Shown here: positions 1-6,969 of the stretch, piece after piece
Layout of the letters: each line of letters starts with the position of its first letter
How positions within the stretch are numbered: the stretch's first letter is position 1
Notes under the pieces: generated by a model
Seen by the model: the letters and a program-made list of their open reading frames with translations, nothing else
The model's database searches: none
What the model was told of the DNA's origin: nothing
Position numbers and translations under genes: made by a program
NCBI GenBank assembly: GCA_038751365.1
Contig: JBCDGH010000008.1
Coordinates: 1 to 39,098 of the forward strand
Direction of reading: 5' to 3'
DNA length: 39,098 bases
From: JBCDGH01 sp038751365
GTDB taxonomy: Bacteria > Patescibacteriota > JACMRA01

Positions 1-722
1 AGGTTTAGTGTATTTTGGTCTTTGTTTTCGAATAGTAAATCAAAAAGAGTGTCATGCTCTATATCTTTTTTATACCTTCTAAAATCAATCTTTTTATCAA
101 ACCAAGACCTCACATTTTTTTCAACTATATCCAACATCCTATTGCTAATATCAACAGCAACGTAATTTTTTATAGTTACTCCGTCTATAAGAAGTCTTGT
201 TATTAATGTTTTTAGCGGGAAACCGTTTCCTGGACCTACATCAACTATATTAATAGACTTAAACTTTGATATTTTTTTCAAAATCGTACTGTAAGAAATT
301 GCAAGTAGTTCTTCAGTATTCTTGACTACAGGGTAAGTGCTTTGATTAAGGCTATTCTCATATGACTGATTCCACATATCTGCCCCTTCACCAAAATAAG
401 AGTATTTTAAAGGTATAACTTTCTTAGTGCTTAGTAAATTTACTAGCTCAACCTGTTCTTTATAATTAAATATTTCGTAAAATTCTTTCTTGGGGCTAAC
501 TTCTTTGTAACTGGTACTAGTTTTATATTTTACACCTTCTTCTTTGAGTTTCAAAAGTTCAGCAAAATTATGCTCATTTTTGTAAACTTGGACTTTTTTG
601 TCACTCTGATTAATCTGTAAGTTATTTTTACCATCAATAGCGGACTCTAACCATCTAGTTACAGTAGTCTTAGAAACTTTAAATTCTCTAGCAATTTCCG
701 CATTAGTGCTATAATAGCTCAT
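1..722 (-). CDS. HTH + EgtD-like SAM methyltransferase, truncated by window edge
   Basis: Open frame from ATG at 722 to the window edge, 240 codons without a stop. Residues 7-28 form a helix-turn-helix (EIAREFKVSKTTVTRWLE), followed by a lysine-rich linker. From about residue 100 the protein resembles the histidine-specific / EgtD-type methyltransferase family (Methyltransf_33). The SAM-binding glycine motif VDVGPGNGFPLKTL lies near residue 160 and the acidic motif AVDISNRML near 190. The family methylates amino acids or similar small substrates, but the substrate here is unknown. The N-terminal HTH suggests that it binds DNA or is a fused regulator. It is transcribed divergently from the small ORF at 811 and a near-leaderless promoter lies just upstream. 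The C-terminal half is outside the window, so catalytic competence cannot be judged. Confidence 0.75.
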   Translation of the reverse strand, partial: MSYYSTNAEIAREFKVSKTTVTRWLESAIDGKNNLQINQSDKKVQVYKNEHNFAELLKLKEEGVKYKTSTSYKEVSPKKEFYEIFNYKEQVELVNLLSTKKVIPLKYSYFGEGADMWNQSYENSLNQSTYPVVKNTEELLAISYSTILKKISKFKSINIVDVGPGNGFPLKTLITRLLIDGVTIKNYVAVDISNRMLDIVEKNVRSWFDKKIDFRRYKKDIEHDTLFDLLFENKDQNTLN

Positions 723-730
723 ATTTAGTT

Positions 731-759
731 ATAAAATTATTGTGTGACTCGCTTGACAA
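731..759 (-). promoter_or_regulatory. promoter of HTH-methyltransferase gene
   Basis: Minus-strand TTGTCA (759-754), 17-nt spacer, TTTTAT (736-731). The -10 ends 8 nt before the ATG at 722, so the transcript would be leaderless or nearly so. The -35 overlaps the plus-strand -35 at 753-758. Confidence 0.5.
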
Positions 760-780
760 AGCCGTGATTTTGGTGTAACT
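753..780 (+). promoter_or_regulatory. promoter of small ORF / XRE operon
   Basis: Plus-strand consensus TTGACA at 753-758 with a GTAACT -10 at 775-780 (16-nt spacer). It predicts a leader of about 24 nt before the ATG at 811. It shares its -35 with the divergent promoter on the minus strand. Confidence 0.45.
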
Positions 781-810
781 CTTTTTTACTTACTTTTTAA
801 CTACAGTTTT

Positions 811-990
811 ATGCCTTCATACAAAAAATACGATATACCTGGAAAAATTAAGTTAGATCAAGATCATTTTCTTTTCTTGAAAAAAAGGCTTAAAGAGCTA
901 GAGTTAATGTATAAGCTATCTCCAAAGCTAACCAAAGCTCAGATAAGGAAACTACAATATCAATTTGAACGCATTGTCAATGCAAAATAG
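811..990 (+). CDS. small basic hypothetical protein (59 aa)
   Basis: ATG at 811, TAG at 988-990. The product is lysine-rich and predicted mostly helical, with LKKRLKELELMYKLSPKLTK in the middle. No family is recognised. Support comes from position: it follows a consensus -35, fills the gap before the XRE regulator (27 nt to its ATG) and reads in the same direction, so the two probably form one operon. No SD is seen. A small basic protein next to an XRE regulator could suggest a toxin-antitoxin-like or DNA-associated pair, but nothing in the sequence proves it. Confidence 0.45.
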   Translation: MPSYKKYDIPGKIKLDQDHFLFLKKRLKELELMYKLSPKLTKAQIRKLQYQFERIVNAK

Positions 991-1017
991 CATTCGTAAT
1001 ATTTAAAAGTGGATCAT

Positions 1018-1287
1018 ATGTCTAAAATATCTTTACCATTGTATTCTAGTAGCTTAGATTTGACGGGTTTTACTGAGAATAATAAGATAGTTTCTCAAAT
1101 AGGAAAAGCAATTCGTTATCATCGCAACCAAATGGGTATGACTCAGCAGGAGTTTTCGGAGCTGATGGGTTTTAACAGGACTTATCTTAGTTCGATTGAA
1201 AGAGGTGAAAGGAATATATCTTTAATTACGTTGATTAACATCTCTAAATATTTAGATGTGAGCATTGTAGAGTTGGTTAGTTTTTAG
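1018..1287 (+). CDS. XRE-family transcriptional regulator
   Basis: 89-aa protein with one HTH_3 (Cro/C1-type) domain over about residues 27-86: IGKAIRYHRNQMGMTQQEF, then FNRTYLSSIERGERNISL, the classic XRE helix 2/helix 3 signature. It should bind operator DNA as a dimer. The ATG at 1018 is preferred over an in-frame GTG at 1009 because it is the stronger start codon and the domain is complete from it. It lies downstream of the 59-aa ORF. Its stop overlaps the convergent mscS-like gene by 11 bp. The divergent -35 overlap at 753-759 would be a natural target for autoregulation, which is inference. Confidence 0.85.
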   Translation: MSKISLPLYSSSLDLTGFTENNKIVSQIGKAIRYHRNQMGMTQQEFSELMGFNRTYLSSIERGERNISLITLINISKYLDVSIVELVSF

Positions 1288-2212
1288 TTGGTAATACTTT
1301 ATCTGTTTTTTGTTGGTTTAGAGTTATAGTGTTAAAGGCAAGCTCAATGCCATTATCTTTAAAAGCGACCAAAACTAGGCGACAAAACTGATTTAGAATT
1401 TCCCGAAACTTATCTACATGAGCTGGAAACCATACGCAAAAATCTACACCGCTAGCTGCAATAGATAATTGGATTTTTGGCTTGTAACTTACTGGTATAT
1501 GATATTTTTTGTAGTAAGCTGCGTTAAAAATTTCTTCTAGAACAGCACCTAGAATCTGCTCTGCTAATCCAAAATCTGAATCAAAGGTGATAGTAGTATT
1601 ATAACTGTGCCACAAAGCTTTATTTTTTAGGGTAAAGTTCATGACTGCTCCCTTCATTACCATGTTATTAGGGATTGAGACTGTTCTACCAGTAAGCATT
1701 TCCCTATTCAAATTCCCGTTATTATCGCCATCTCCAAGTCGCTCTTCTAGTATAGTCCTAAAAATTTCAATTTTAGTCACCCTTCCATAAATATAACTAT
1801 GTGCGCCGGCTACTTTAATTATGTCTCCTACTCGGTATTTTTCTCTACTTAGAATAAATACCCAAGCAAAAAAACTCGATACAAAATCTTGCAAAGCTAC
1901 TACTAGAGCAGCTGACAAGATACCTGAGATGGCGATTATCGTATTACTATGTCTAGAAAAAATACTAATGCTCAATCCAGATATTACAAAAACAAATAAT
2001 AAGTTTAGCCAATTACGGAATCTACTTTGTAGAGTTTGATCCTTAATCACAACTAGAGCTCTATTTTTGAAAAGTTGAAAAGTAACGTACACAAATACTA
2101 AACCGGTCAAATAAGCTACTATTTCTAAGTATAAAATCTTTTCTCCAGCAAATATTGGAGGTATTTGAATTTCTTTTAGTAAATCCGTGAAATTTTCTAT
2201 TATATCATTCAT
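1277..2212 (-). CDS. MscS-family mechanosensitive channel
   Basis: 311-aa small-conductance mechanosensitive channel homologue (MscS, PF00924). Hydrophobic segments lie at about 27-46, 69-85 and 91-125. The last carries the pore-lining/lipid-facing helix and the family signature ALQDFVSSFFAWVFILSREK, followed by the beta domain entry YRVGDIIKV. Such channels release solutes during hypo-osmotic shock. I place the start at ATG 2212 rather than the longer in-frame ATG at 2260, because an extended -10 (TGGTATAAA) lies at 2242-2234. Transcription from it would begin after 2260, about 15 nt upstream of 2212. The 3' end overlaps the convergent XRE gene by 11 bp. Confidence 0.88.
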   Translation of the reverse strand: MNDIIENFTDLLKEIQIPPIFAGEKILYLEIVAYLTGLVFVYVTFQLFKNRALVVIKDQTLQSRFRNWLNLLFVFVISGLSISIFSRHSNTIIAISGILSAALVVALQDFVSSFFAWVFILSREKYRVGDIIKVAGAHSYIYGRVTKIEIFRTILEERLGDGDNNGNLNREMLTGRTVSIPNNMVMKGAVMNFTLKNKALWHSYNTTITFDSDFGLAEQILGAVLEEIFNAAYYKKYHIPVSYKPKIQLSIAASGVDFCVWFPAHVDKFREILNQFCRLVLVAFKDNGIELAFNTITLNQQKTDKVLPTKN

Positions 2213-2233
2213 ATTTTTAATCAAATTAATTAC

Positions 2234-2242
2234 TTTATACCA
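2234..2242 (-). promoter_or_regulatory. extended -10 promoter of mscS-like gene
   Basis: Minus-strand TGGTATAAA is a consensus extended -10 (TGn plus TATAAA). No good -35 is present at 17 nt, as expected for extended -10 promoters. It decides the start of the channel gene at 2212. The same 14-nt TTATACCAGTTTAC block recurs at 31606-31619. Confidence 0.5.
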
Positions 2243-2248
2243 GTTTAC

Positions 2249-2274
2249 GTAAGTTAACACGGGTATGGTTATAA
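2249..2274. repeat. 26-nt dispersed motif, copy 1
   Basis: GTAAGTTAACACGGGTATGG followed by K-TATAA. It matches 31699-31724 at 25 of 26 positions, and its core GTAAGTTAA is also in 24776-24797. It sits directly upstream of the mscS-like promoter and is likely a regulator site or promoter part. Confidence 0.6.
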
Positions 2275-2285
2275 ATACTCAGTCC

Positions 2286-2319
2286 AAAGAAAATTAGTGC
2301 AGTTTTGAAGCTACACTAA
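2286..2319 (-). terminator. Rho-independent terminator of ugd
   Basis: On the minus strand a stem of TTAGTG, mismatch, AG pairs with CT, mismatch, CACTAA (2319-2294). It is followed by TTTTCTTT (2293-2286). It lies about 40 nt downstream of the ugd stop codon. Confidence 0.7.
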
Positions 2320-2359
2320 CTTGCGCGAGTTGAGTTTTGAATTTGCTGCTCAGCTGAGG

Positions 2360-3673
2360 TTAGGGTGTTACCACATTTCGTCCAATGGAAGCGTAATAAA
2401 AACCGAGATCTTGCATTTTTTTGGGGTTGTATAGGTTGCGACCGTCAAAAACTACTTTCTTGTTTAGTAAATTTAAAATTTTATCATAATCAGGGGTTTT
2501 AAACTCATTCCAATCTGTAGCAATCACCAAAGCATCAGCTCCGTCTAAAATATCGTAAGGGTGTTCCCCATAAGAAATCCTTAAGTTTGTAAGCTTTTTG
2601 GTAGATTCCATAGCTTCTGGATCATAAGCATAGACATCTGCTTCGGCTGCTAGTAACTCTTCTATAATTGTTATTGCAGGTGATTCTCTAATATCATCGG
2701 TATCTGGTTTGAAAGCTAGACCCCAAACAGCTATTTTCAATCCTCTTAAATTATCTCCAAAATAGTTTTTAATCTTAGTTACTAAAGTGTGCTTTTGATA
2801 GTTATTAACACCGGTAACAGCCTCTAAGATTCTGAAATTATAATCGTGAGCTTTGGCAATTTTGTGTAGGGCAGAGACGTCTTTAGGAAAACAGGAGCCG
2901 CCATAACCAATACCAGATCGCAAAAATTTTTTACCAATTCGACTATCTGTTCCCATCCCTTCATAGACATGGTCTACATTAGCTCCAACTTTCTCACATA
3001 AATTTGCTACTTCGTTAATAAATGATATTTTGGTAGCTAAAAAAGAGTTAGCGGCGTACTTGGTCATCTCTGAGCTAGCTTCATCCATAAAAATTAGTTG
3101 GCGGTCGCCTCCCAAAAAAGGGTGATATAATTCTTGCATTTTTTCTCTAACCTTCTCTGATCTTGTACCTATAACAATTCGATCTGGCTTCATAAAGTCT
3201 ACGACTGCTGTCCCTTCTCTTAAAAATTCTGGGTTAGAAATAACATCAAACTCTTGATCAGTATATTTCAGAATAGCTTTTTTGACGAGCTCTGTGGTAC
3301 CCACTGGAACAGTACTTTTATTTATAATTATTTTATATTGATTGACTCCTTTAGCAATGTCCTCAGCGACACTTAAAACATATTTTAGGTCAGCAGAACC
3401 ATCTTCTTTTGGCGGGGTAGGTAAGCATAAGAAAACAACTTCAGAGGTTTCTACAGCCTTGACCAAATCAGAAGTGAAATTAAGCCTCTCTTCCTCAATA
3501 TTTCGAACAAATATTTCCTCCAAACCTGGCTCGTAAATTGGTATAACATGATTTTCCAGCTTTTCCAGCTTTTCCAAATTATTGTCTACACAAATCACTT
3601 GATTACCCGATTCTGCCAAACATGTACCTGTGACTAAACCAACGTAACCTGTTCCGATAATTGCGATTTTCAT
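2360..3673 (-). CDS. ugd: UDP-glucose 6-dehydrogenase
   Basis: 437 aa, the normal family length. It oxidises UDP-glucose to UDP-glucuronate with two NAD+, supplying uronic acid for surface glycans. The N-terminal Rossmann motif is GTGYVGLVTG (residues 7-16). The central dimerisation domain contains the catalytic loop GIGYGGSCFPKD with nucleophile Cys261. The C-terminal domain (WGLAFKPDTDDIRESPA) binds the sugar nucleotide. It starts at ATG 3673 downstream of a TTGTAA/TATTAA promoter, and a terminator follows. It stands alone rather than in a glycan operon, but polyprenyl sugar transferase, glycosyltransferase and LCP genes are nearby in the window. UDP-N-acetylmannosamine-type dehydrogenases are related, but the length and motifs fit UDP-glucose dehydrogenase best. 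Confidence 0.95.
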   Translation of the reverse strand: MKIAIIGTGYVGLVTGTCLAESGNQVICVDNNLEKLEKLENHVIPIYEPGLEEIFVRNIEEERLNFTSDLVKAVETSEVVFLCLPTPPKEDGSADLKYVLSVAEDIAKGVNQYKIIINKSTVPVGTTELVKKAILKYTDQEFDVISNPEFLREGTAVVDFMKPDRIVIGTRSEKVREKMQELYHPFLGGDRQLIFMDEASSEMTKYAANSFLATKISFINEVANLCEKVGANVDHVYEGMGTDSRIGKKFLRSGIGYGGSCFPKDVSALHKIAKAHDYNFRILEAVTGVNNYQKHTLVTKIKNYFGDNLRGLKIAVWGLAFKPDTDDIRESPAITIIEELLAAEADVYAYDPEAMESTKKLTNLRISYGEHPYDILDGADALVIATDWNEFKTPDYDKILNLLNKKVVFDGRNLYNPKKMQDLGFYYASIGRNVVTP

Positions 3674-3686
3674 ATAATTGCTAATT

Positions 3687-3715
3687 TTAATAAGTAATAA
3701 CTCTTACATTTACAA
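3687..3715 (-). promoter_or_regulatory. promoter of ugd
   Basis: Minus-strand TTGTAA (3715-3710), 17-nt spacer, TATTAA (3692-3687). This leaves about 13 nt to the ATG, so the leader is very short and no SD is present. Confidence 0.5.
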
Positions 3716-3908
3716 AACATCTATAAAATACTACTTAAGGCTTAATTTAAAGAGCTATTTCAGACGGTAGAAAAATGCTTTCACTTAGTTAAATTCATGT
3801 CAATAGAGCTTATTAAAATGCGGAAAGAAGACAAGTGGGTTATTATTTTGCATCAGTTTAGTTGGACTTGAAAGATAAAAAAATAGAAAAGCACAAATTA
3901 ACAGGTTT

Positions 3909-3937
3909 TTTACAAAGTAGTATTACTAAGTCATAGT
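3909..3937 (+). promoter_or_regulatory. promoter of YgjP-like metallopeptidase gene
   Basis: TTTACA (3909-3914), 17-nt spacer, CATAGT (3932-3937), 13 nt before the ATG at 3951. There is no SD in the short leader. The rest of the 277-nt gap (3674-3950) shows no convincing gene. Confidence 0.4.
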
Positions 3938-3950
3938 TTGTAAAAATGAT

Positions 3951-4673
3951 ATGCTTAGTAAGCAACGAATAGGATCTTTGATCTACTTAGGTAAGCGGTG
4001 TGAGCTGTGGCTGGATACAGAACAATCAAAAAACTTTATTTTTAGAAATCAAAAGTTTTGGGTTAGTAGTCGTATAGCTAATAACAGTGCTGTGATTAAT
4101 AAAGAGTTTGATAAGTTTTGTGAGATTGAGCTTGGCAAGATTATTGATAAAGCTATAGATAAACTAAAACGTAAAAAAATTAAGTTAGCCTTGGATCATA
4201 CTGATGGCAAAACTACTTTTAAAAAAGTTGTAACTCTAGCTATTGACGACTATTTGAAGCTAATTGGTTTTGACAAGAAGGTCGAATACAAAATTGGTAA
4301 CTATGAAAAAGAATGGGGAATTAATCAAATCAACATTAAGCAAAAAAACTTTGTGCTATTTTTTAACCTAAATCTTATTAAATTTGATTCGGGCGAGCAT
4401 ATTAAGTATGTAGTGGCTCATGAGTTAGCTCATATTTTTCATCGAGACCATGGGAAAGAGTTTAATACTACCTTAGAAAAACTGTTTCCTGCTAAGCGAA
4501 GTTCTGAAAACTTTTTTGACTTCAGGTTACCCCAGATGTTTAGCTCTAAGACTAGTTCAAGCGGTAACTTATTTTTATTTTTTGTTATTATAATACTGAT
4601 GTATGGCTTATGGTTATTTATTGGAGGATGGCTAAACAGTACATTTAATAGCTCTGTAGCTCCAACTTTTTAA
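3951..4673 (+). CDS. membrane-anchored YgjP/DUF45-like zinc metallopeptidase
   Basis: 240 aa. Residues about 85-185 resemble the YgjP-like metallopeptidase domain (PF01863). The zinc-binding motif is HELAH (157-161, catalytic Glu158) and a third ligand candidate is His167 in DHGKEF. A hydrophobic helix at about 206-228 (LFLFFVIIILMYGLWLFIGG) would anchor it by its C-terminus, with the catalytic domain probably cytoplasmic. YgjP proteins are normally soluble and their substrate is poorly known, so the anchor is unusual. It is a single gene with its own promoter, and the next gene downstream has an independent strong promoter. Confidence 0.75.
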   Translation: MLSKQRIGSLIYLGKRCELWLDTEQSKNFIFRNQKFWVSSRIANNSAVINKEFDKFCEIELGKIIDKAIDKLKRKKIKLALDHTDGKTTFKKVVTLAIDDYLKLIGFDKKVEYKIGNYEKEWGINQINIKQKNFVLFFNLNLIKFDSGEHIKYVVAHELAHIFHRDHGKEFNTTLEKLFPAKRSSENFFDFRLPQMFSSKTSSSGNLFLFFVIIILMYGLWLFIGGWLNSTFNSSVAPTF

Positions 4674-4701
4674 GACAAGATAATATGTCGAGAAAAATTG
4701 T

Positions 4702-4730
4702 TTGACATAAGCTAGTTTTTGTGATATATT
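4702..4730 (+). promoter_or_regulatory. strong extended promoter of 61-aa protein gene
   Basis: TTGACA (4702-4707), exactly 17-nt spacer, TATATT (4725-4730), preceded by TG at 4722-4723 (extended -10). This is the closest match to consensus in the window. It predicts a leader of about 44 nt. Confidence 0.8.
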
Positions 4731-4780
4731 GTCTGTAGGTATTTTTAAAATATCTATTTTAACAAAATTGGAGAAGAAAA

Positions 4781-4966
4781 ATGTATAATTACGTAGCTGT
4801 AAAAAACGGCAAAGTGATCGCAAAATCTGACTGTATGCAAAGTATAAACAAGTTTGCAATACGTGAAGAAAATTCATCTTCATGTCTTGTATACACTTAT
4901 GATGTCAATCTACCAGGAGGAGATAAATACTCTTCTCAAGCACATAGTTGCAAAACTATAGTGTAG
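4781..4966 (+). CDS. small hypothetical protein (61 aa), well expressed by signals
   Basis: I do not recognise this protein. It is soluble, with no signal peptide or membrane helix, and has cysteines near residues 18, 35 and 57. It begins MYNYVAVKNGKVIAKSD, which reads like a short beta-hairpin or ubiquitin-size fold. Reality is supported by a near-perfect promoter at 4702-4730 and an SD (GGAG at 4770-4773) 7 nt before the ATG. That combination is rare here, where most genes are leaderless. High expression is expected. It is not in an operon: the next gene (dus) is convergent. Confidence 0.7.
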   Translation: MYNYVAVKNGKVIAKSDCMQSINKFAIREENSSSCLVYTYDVNLPGGDKYSSQAHSCKTIV

Positions 4967-4980
4967 CTTTTCTATAATTA

Positions 4981-5014
4981 CTAGCAAGTCGAGTATTAAT
5001 TTATTCCTTGCTAG
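4981..5014. terminator. inverted repeat between convergent genes, possible terminator
   Basis: Perfect 8-bp arms CTAGCAAG (4981-4988) and CTTGCTAG (5007-5014) around an 18-nt AT-rich loop, between the 61-aa gene and the convergent dus gene. Neither strand has a clear U-tract, so termination is only suggested by position. Confidence 0.3.
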
Positions 5015-5034
5015 CTATCTCATTAATTCTATCC

Positions 5035-6069
5035 CTAAAGAATAGTTTTTTTGTCCTCTTTTTCCTGTTGTAAAATAGTTTTAGCTTGGCTAATATCCTG
5101 AGTTTCCATCAGTTTTGCTCTTAGCTCACTACTTCCATGGTAACCTGAAATATATATTTTGAAATATTTTTTTAGAATGGCATAGTTTTTTTGCTTACCC
5201 CAAGTCTGTTGCCAAGTGTCTAGATGTGTTTCTAGTAATTTCAATCTTTCAATTATTTCAATTGGTCTTTGAGTCTGATCATTAATGACTTGTCCTTGAT
5301 TGTTAAGTTTCATTTTTGGGTTAAATATCCAAGGATTCTTAAACACTCCTCTGCCTATCATTATTCCGTCCAAGTTGTAAGCTTCAGCATAGTTTATTGC
5401 TTGAGTGTAACTAGCTATATCCCCGTTTCCGACTATTAAAGTTGGTTGATTTTTATTCTCTATATCTGTAAAAACCTCATCCCTTATTTTTACCACTTTT
5501 CCGATCTCATCCCAGTGGCAAGGTACTTTAGATTCTTCTTTGACAGTTCTGCCATGGATAGTTAGCACAGCAGGTCTAGTTTCACGTAACAAAAAGCCAA
5601 GCCACTCTTCAGTCTGAATAGAAGCAAATCCAATCCTAGTTTTTATCGATACAGGTAAATTAGGAGCACCTTCTTTAACAGCGAGAACGATTTCTTTAGC
5701 TAAACTATGATTTTTGATTAAGGCTGAGCAAGCTCCCATTTTGATGACTTTTTTTACTGGGCAACCCATGTTAATGTCTATACCAGTAAACCCCATATTT
5801 TGAATTAACTGAGCTGTTTTATAATAATCTTCTGGGGTTATACCCCAAACTTGGGCTACCAAAGGTTGCTCTTTTGGATCGTATTTCAGCCTATGAATTA
5901 CTCTAGTTTGTCCAACAGATTGTAGACCCTCACAGTTGGTAAACTCTGTAAACATAACATCAGGTCTACCGCAAAGAGATACAATTTGTCGAAATACAGT
6001 GTCGGTGACATCCTCCATAGGAGCTAAAGCCAAGAAAGGCTTGGGTAATCTGTTCCAGAATGACAACAT
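5035..6069 (-). CDS. dus: tRNA-dihydrouridine synthase
   Basis: 344-aa FMN-dependent TIM-barrel enzyme that reduces uridines in the tRNA D-loop. The entry motif LALAPMEDVTDTVFR (residues 13-27) is characteristic. The catalytic loop is INMGCPVKKV with Cys103 following Asn100. KTRIGF, TIHGRT and the phosphate-binding strand GNGDI plus GIMIGRG follow in order. A small helical domain closes the C-terminus. The start ATG overlaps the stop of the upstream membrane protein gene as TAATG, so the two are translationally coupled. The DusA/DusB/DusC subtype cannot be fixed by eye. Confidence 0.93.
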   Translation of the reverse strand: MLSFWNRLPKPFLALAPMEDVTDTVFRQIVSLCGRPDVMFTEFTNCEGLQSVGQTRVIHRLKYDPKEQPLVAQVWGITPEDYYKTAQLIQNMGFTGIDINMGCPVKKVIKMGACSALIKNHSLAKEIVLAVKEGAPNLPVSIKTRIGFASIQTEEWLGFLLRETRPAVLTIHGRTVKEESKVPCHWDEIGKVVKIRDEVFTDIENKNQPTLIVGNGDIASYTQAINYAEAYNLDGIMIGRGVFKNPWIFNPKMKLNNQGQVINDQTQRPIEIIERLKLLETHLDTWQQTWGKQKNYAILKKYFKIYISGYHGSSELRAKLMETQDISQAKTILQQEKEDKKTIL

Positions 6070-6902
6070 TAATTTAATCTTATTATTGAGCTATCTAGGT
6101 AATTGACTGACCAACGAATATCAGCTTGCGTAGCTAAGCGGTCTTTAGGTTGTGGATATTGAAGCGTGATATCTCTTTCTGTATTGGGTAAAAATCCTTG
6201 AAAACTATACTCTCCTATACCTACTACACTCTCTCTAGTGTCTCTAATAATGTATAAAACGTCAATGTTATCGATATATACCTGATCTTCGTTCTTGAAT
6301 ACTGCTCTGACCTCTAACTTGTCTGTACCTGGAATATTTCTTACACTTTGCTCTTTGATTACTACATTTGGTTGTTTGGAGATACCAGTCTGGTTTGGAT
6401 TATAGTTGACTGGTTGAGTCTCAGGCTCTTTGATAATATTTAGTTTAGTACCACTAGGATCAGGTGAGGTAGCTACGATATATTTAATTTCGTTAGGCAA
6501 TAAGTAGCTTCGATATTTTTTTTGAGTCACTACTGCGTCTTCATCAGTGAGTATCTGCACTGTGTATACGTAAGGGAAAAACCCAATTTCGGGGTTAACT
6601 TTATTATTGATGGTCAGGTAAAGAGTATTTTCGCCGTTTATAAGGTTGGTGACTTGAGTCTCTCCGATTAAAACCTCCTTTTCGGAAATGTTTTTGGCAA
6701 TAACGATATTATTGTCTCTAAATCTATTTGGATTGAAAGGTGCTTGAAACCATAGGTTAGAAATCTGCTGGGCTATAAAATATGCTGGAGCAAGCAATAC
6801 CAAACAAATTCCAGCAAAAATTAACACAGATCTACGCACCCCTCCCTGAAAATAGAGAGAGATATTCTCAATTTTATACTGAAGATCGTCTGCAAAAGAC
6901 AT
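6069..6902 (-). CDS. single-pass membrane protein with large extracellular domain
   Basis: 277 aa from the ATG at 6902. A TTG 15 nt upstream is in frame but lies inside the promoter. A short cytoplasmic N-terminus precedes one hydrophobic segment at about 23-45 (SVLIFAGICLVLLAPAYFIA). The remaining ~230 residues are predicted extracellular and beta-rich with no cysteines, for example NTLYLTINNKVNPEIGFFPY and later EVRAVFKNEDQVYIDNIDVL, resembling FxLYD/Ig-like strands. No family is recognised with confidence. It is coupled to dus by a TAATG overlap, which is probably economy of space rather than function. A TTGACA at 6937-6932 lies 35 nt before the ATG. Confidence 0.7.
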   Translation of the reverse strand: MSFADDLQYKIENISLYFQGGVRRSVLIFAGICLVLLAPAYFIAQQISNLWFQAPFNPNRFRDNNIVIAKNISEKEVLIGETQVTNLINGENTLYLTINNKVNPEIGFFPYVYTVQILTDEDAVVTQKKYRSYLLPNEIKYIVATSPDPSGTKLNIIKEPETQPVNYNPNQTGISKQPNVVIKEQSVRNIPGTDKLEVRAVFKNEDQVYIDNIDVLYIIRDTRESVVGIGEYSFQGFLPNTERDITLQYPQPKDRLATQADIRWSVNYLDSSIIRLN

Positions 6903-6908
6903 GCTAGC

Positions 6909-6937
6909 AGTGACCAATTTTTCGCTTCTTTTGTCAA
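6909..6937 (-). promoter_or_regulatory. promoter of membrane protein-dus operon
   Basis: Minus-strand consensus TTGACA (6937-6932) with a weak GTCACT at the 17-nt position (6914-6909), 6 nt before the ATG at 6902. The geometry fits the leaderless pattern but the -10 is poor. Confidence 0.4.
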
Positions 6938-6969
6938 TTTTTTAGTCTCGTGTATCAAGCCATTTTAAA

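Noticed and set aside
2213..2260. Longer N-terminus for the mscS-like gene
   Set aside because: The extended -10 at 2242-2234 lies within it, so the transcript would begin after that ATG.
3797..3871. 24-codon plus-strand ORF in the gap after ugd
   Set aside because: Too short, no promoter at the expected distance, no SD and no recognisable feature.
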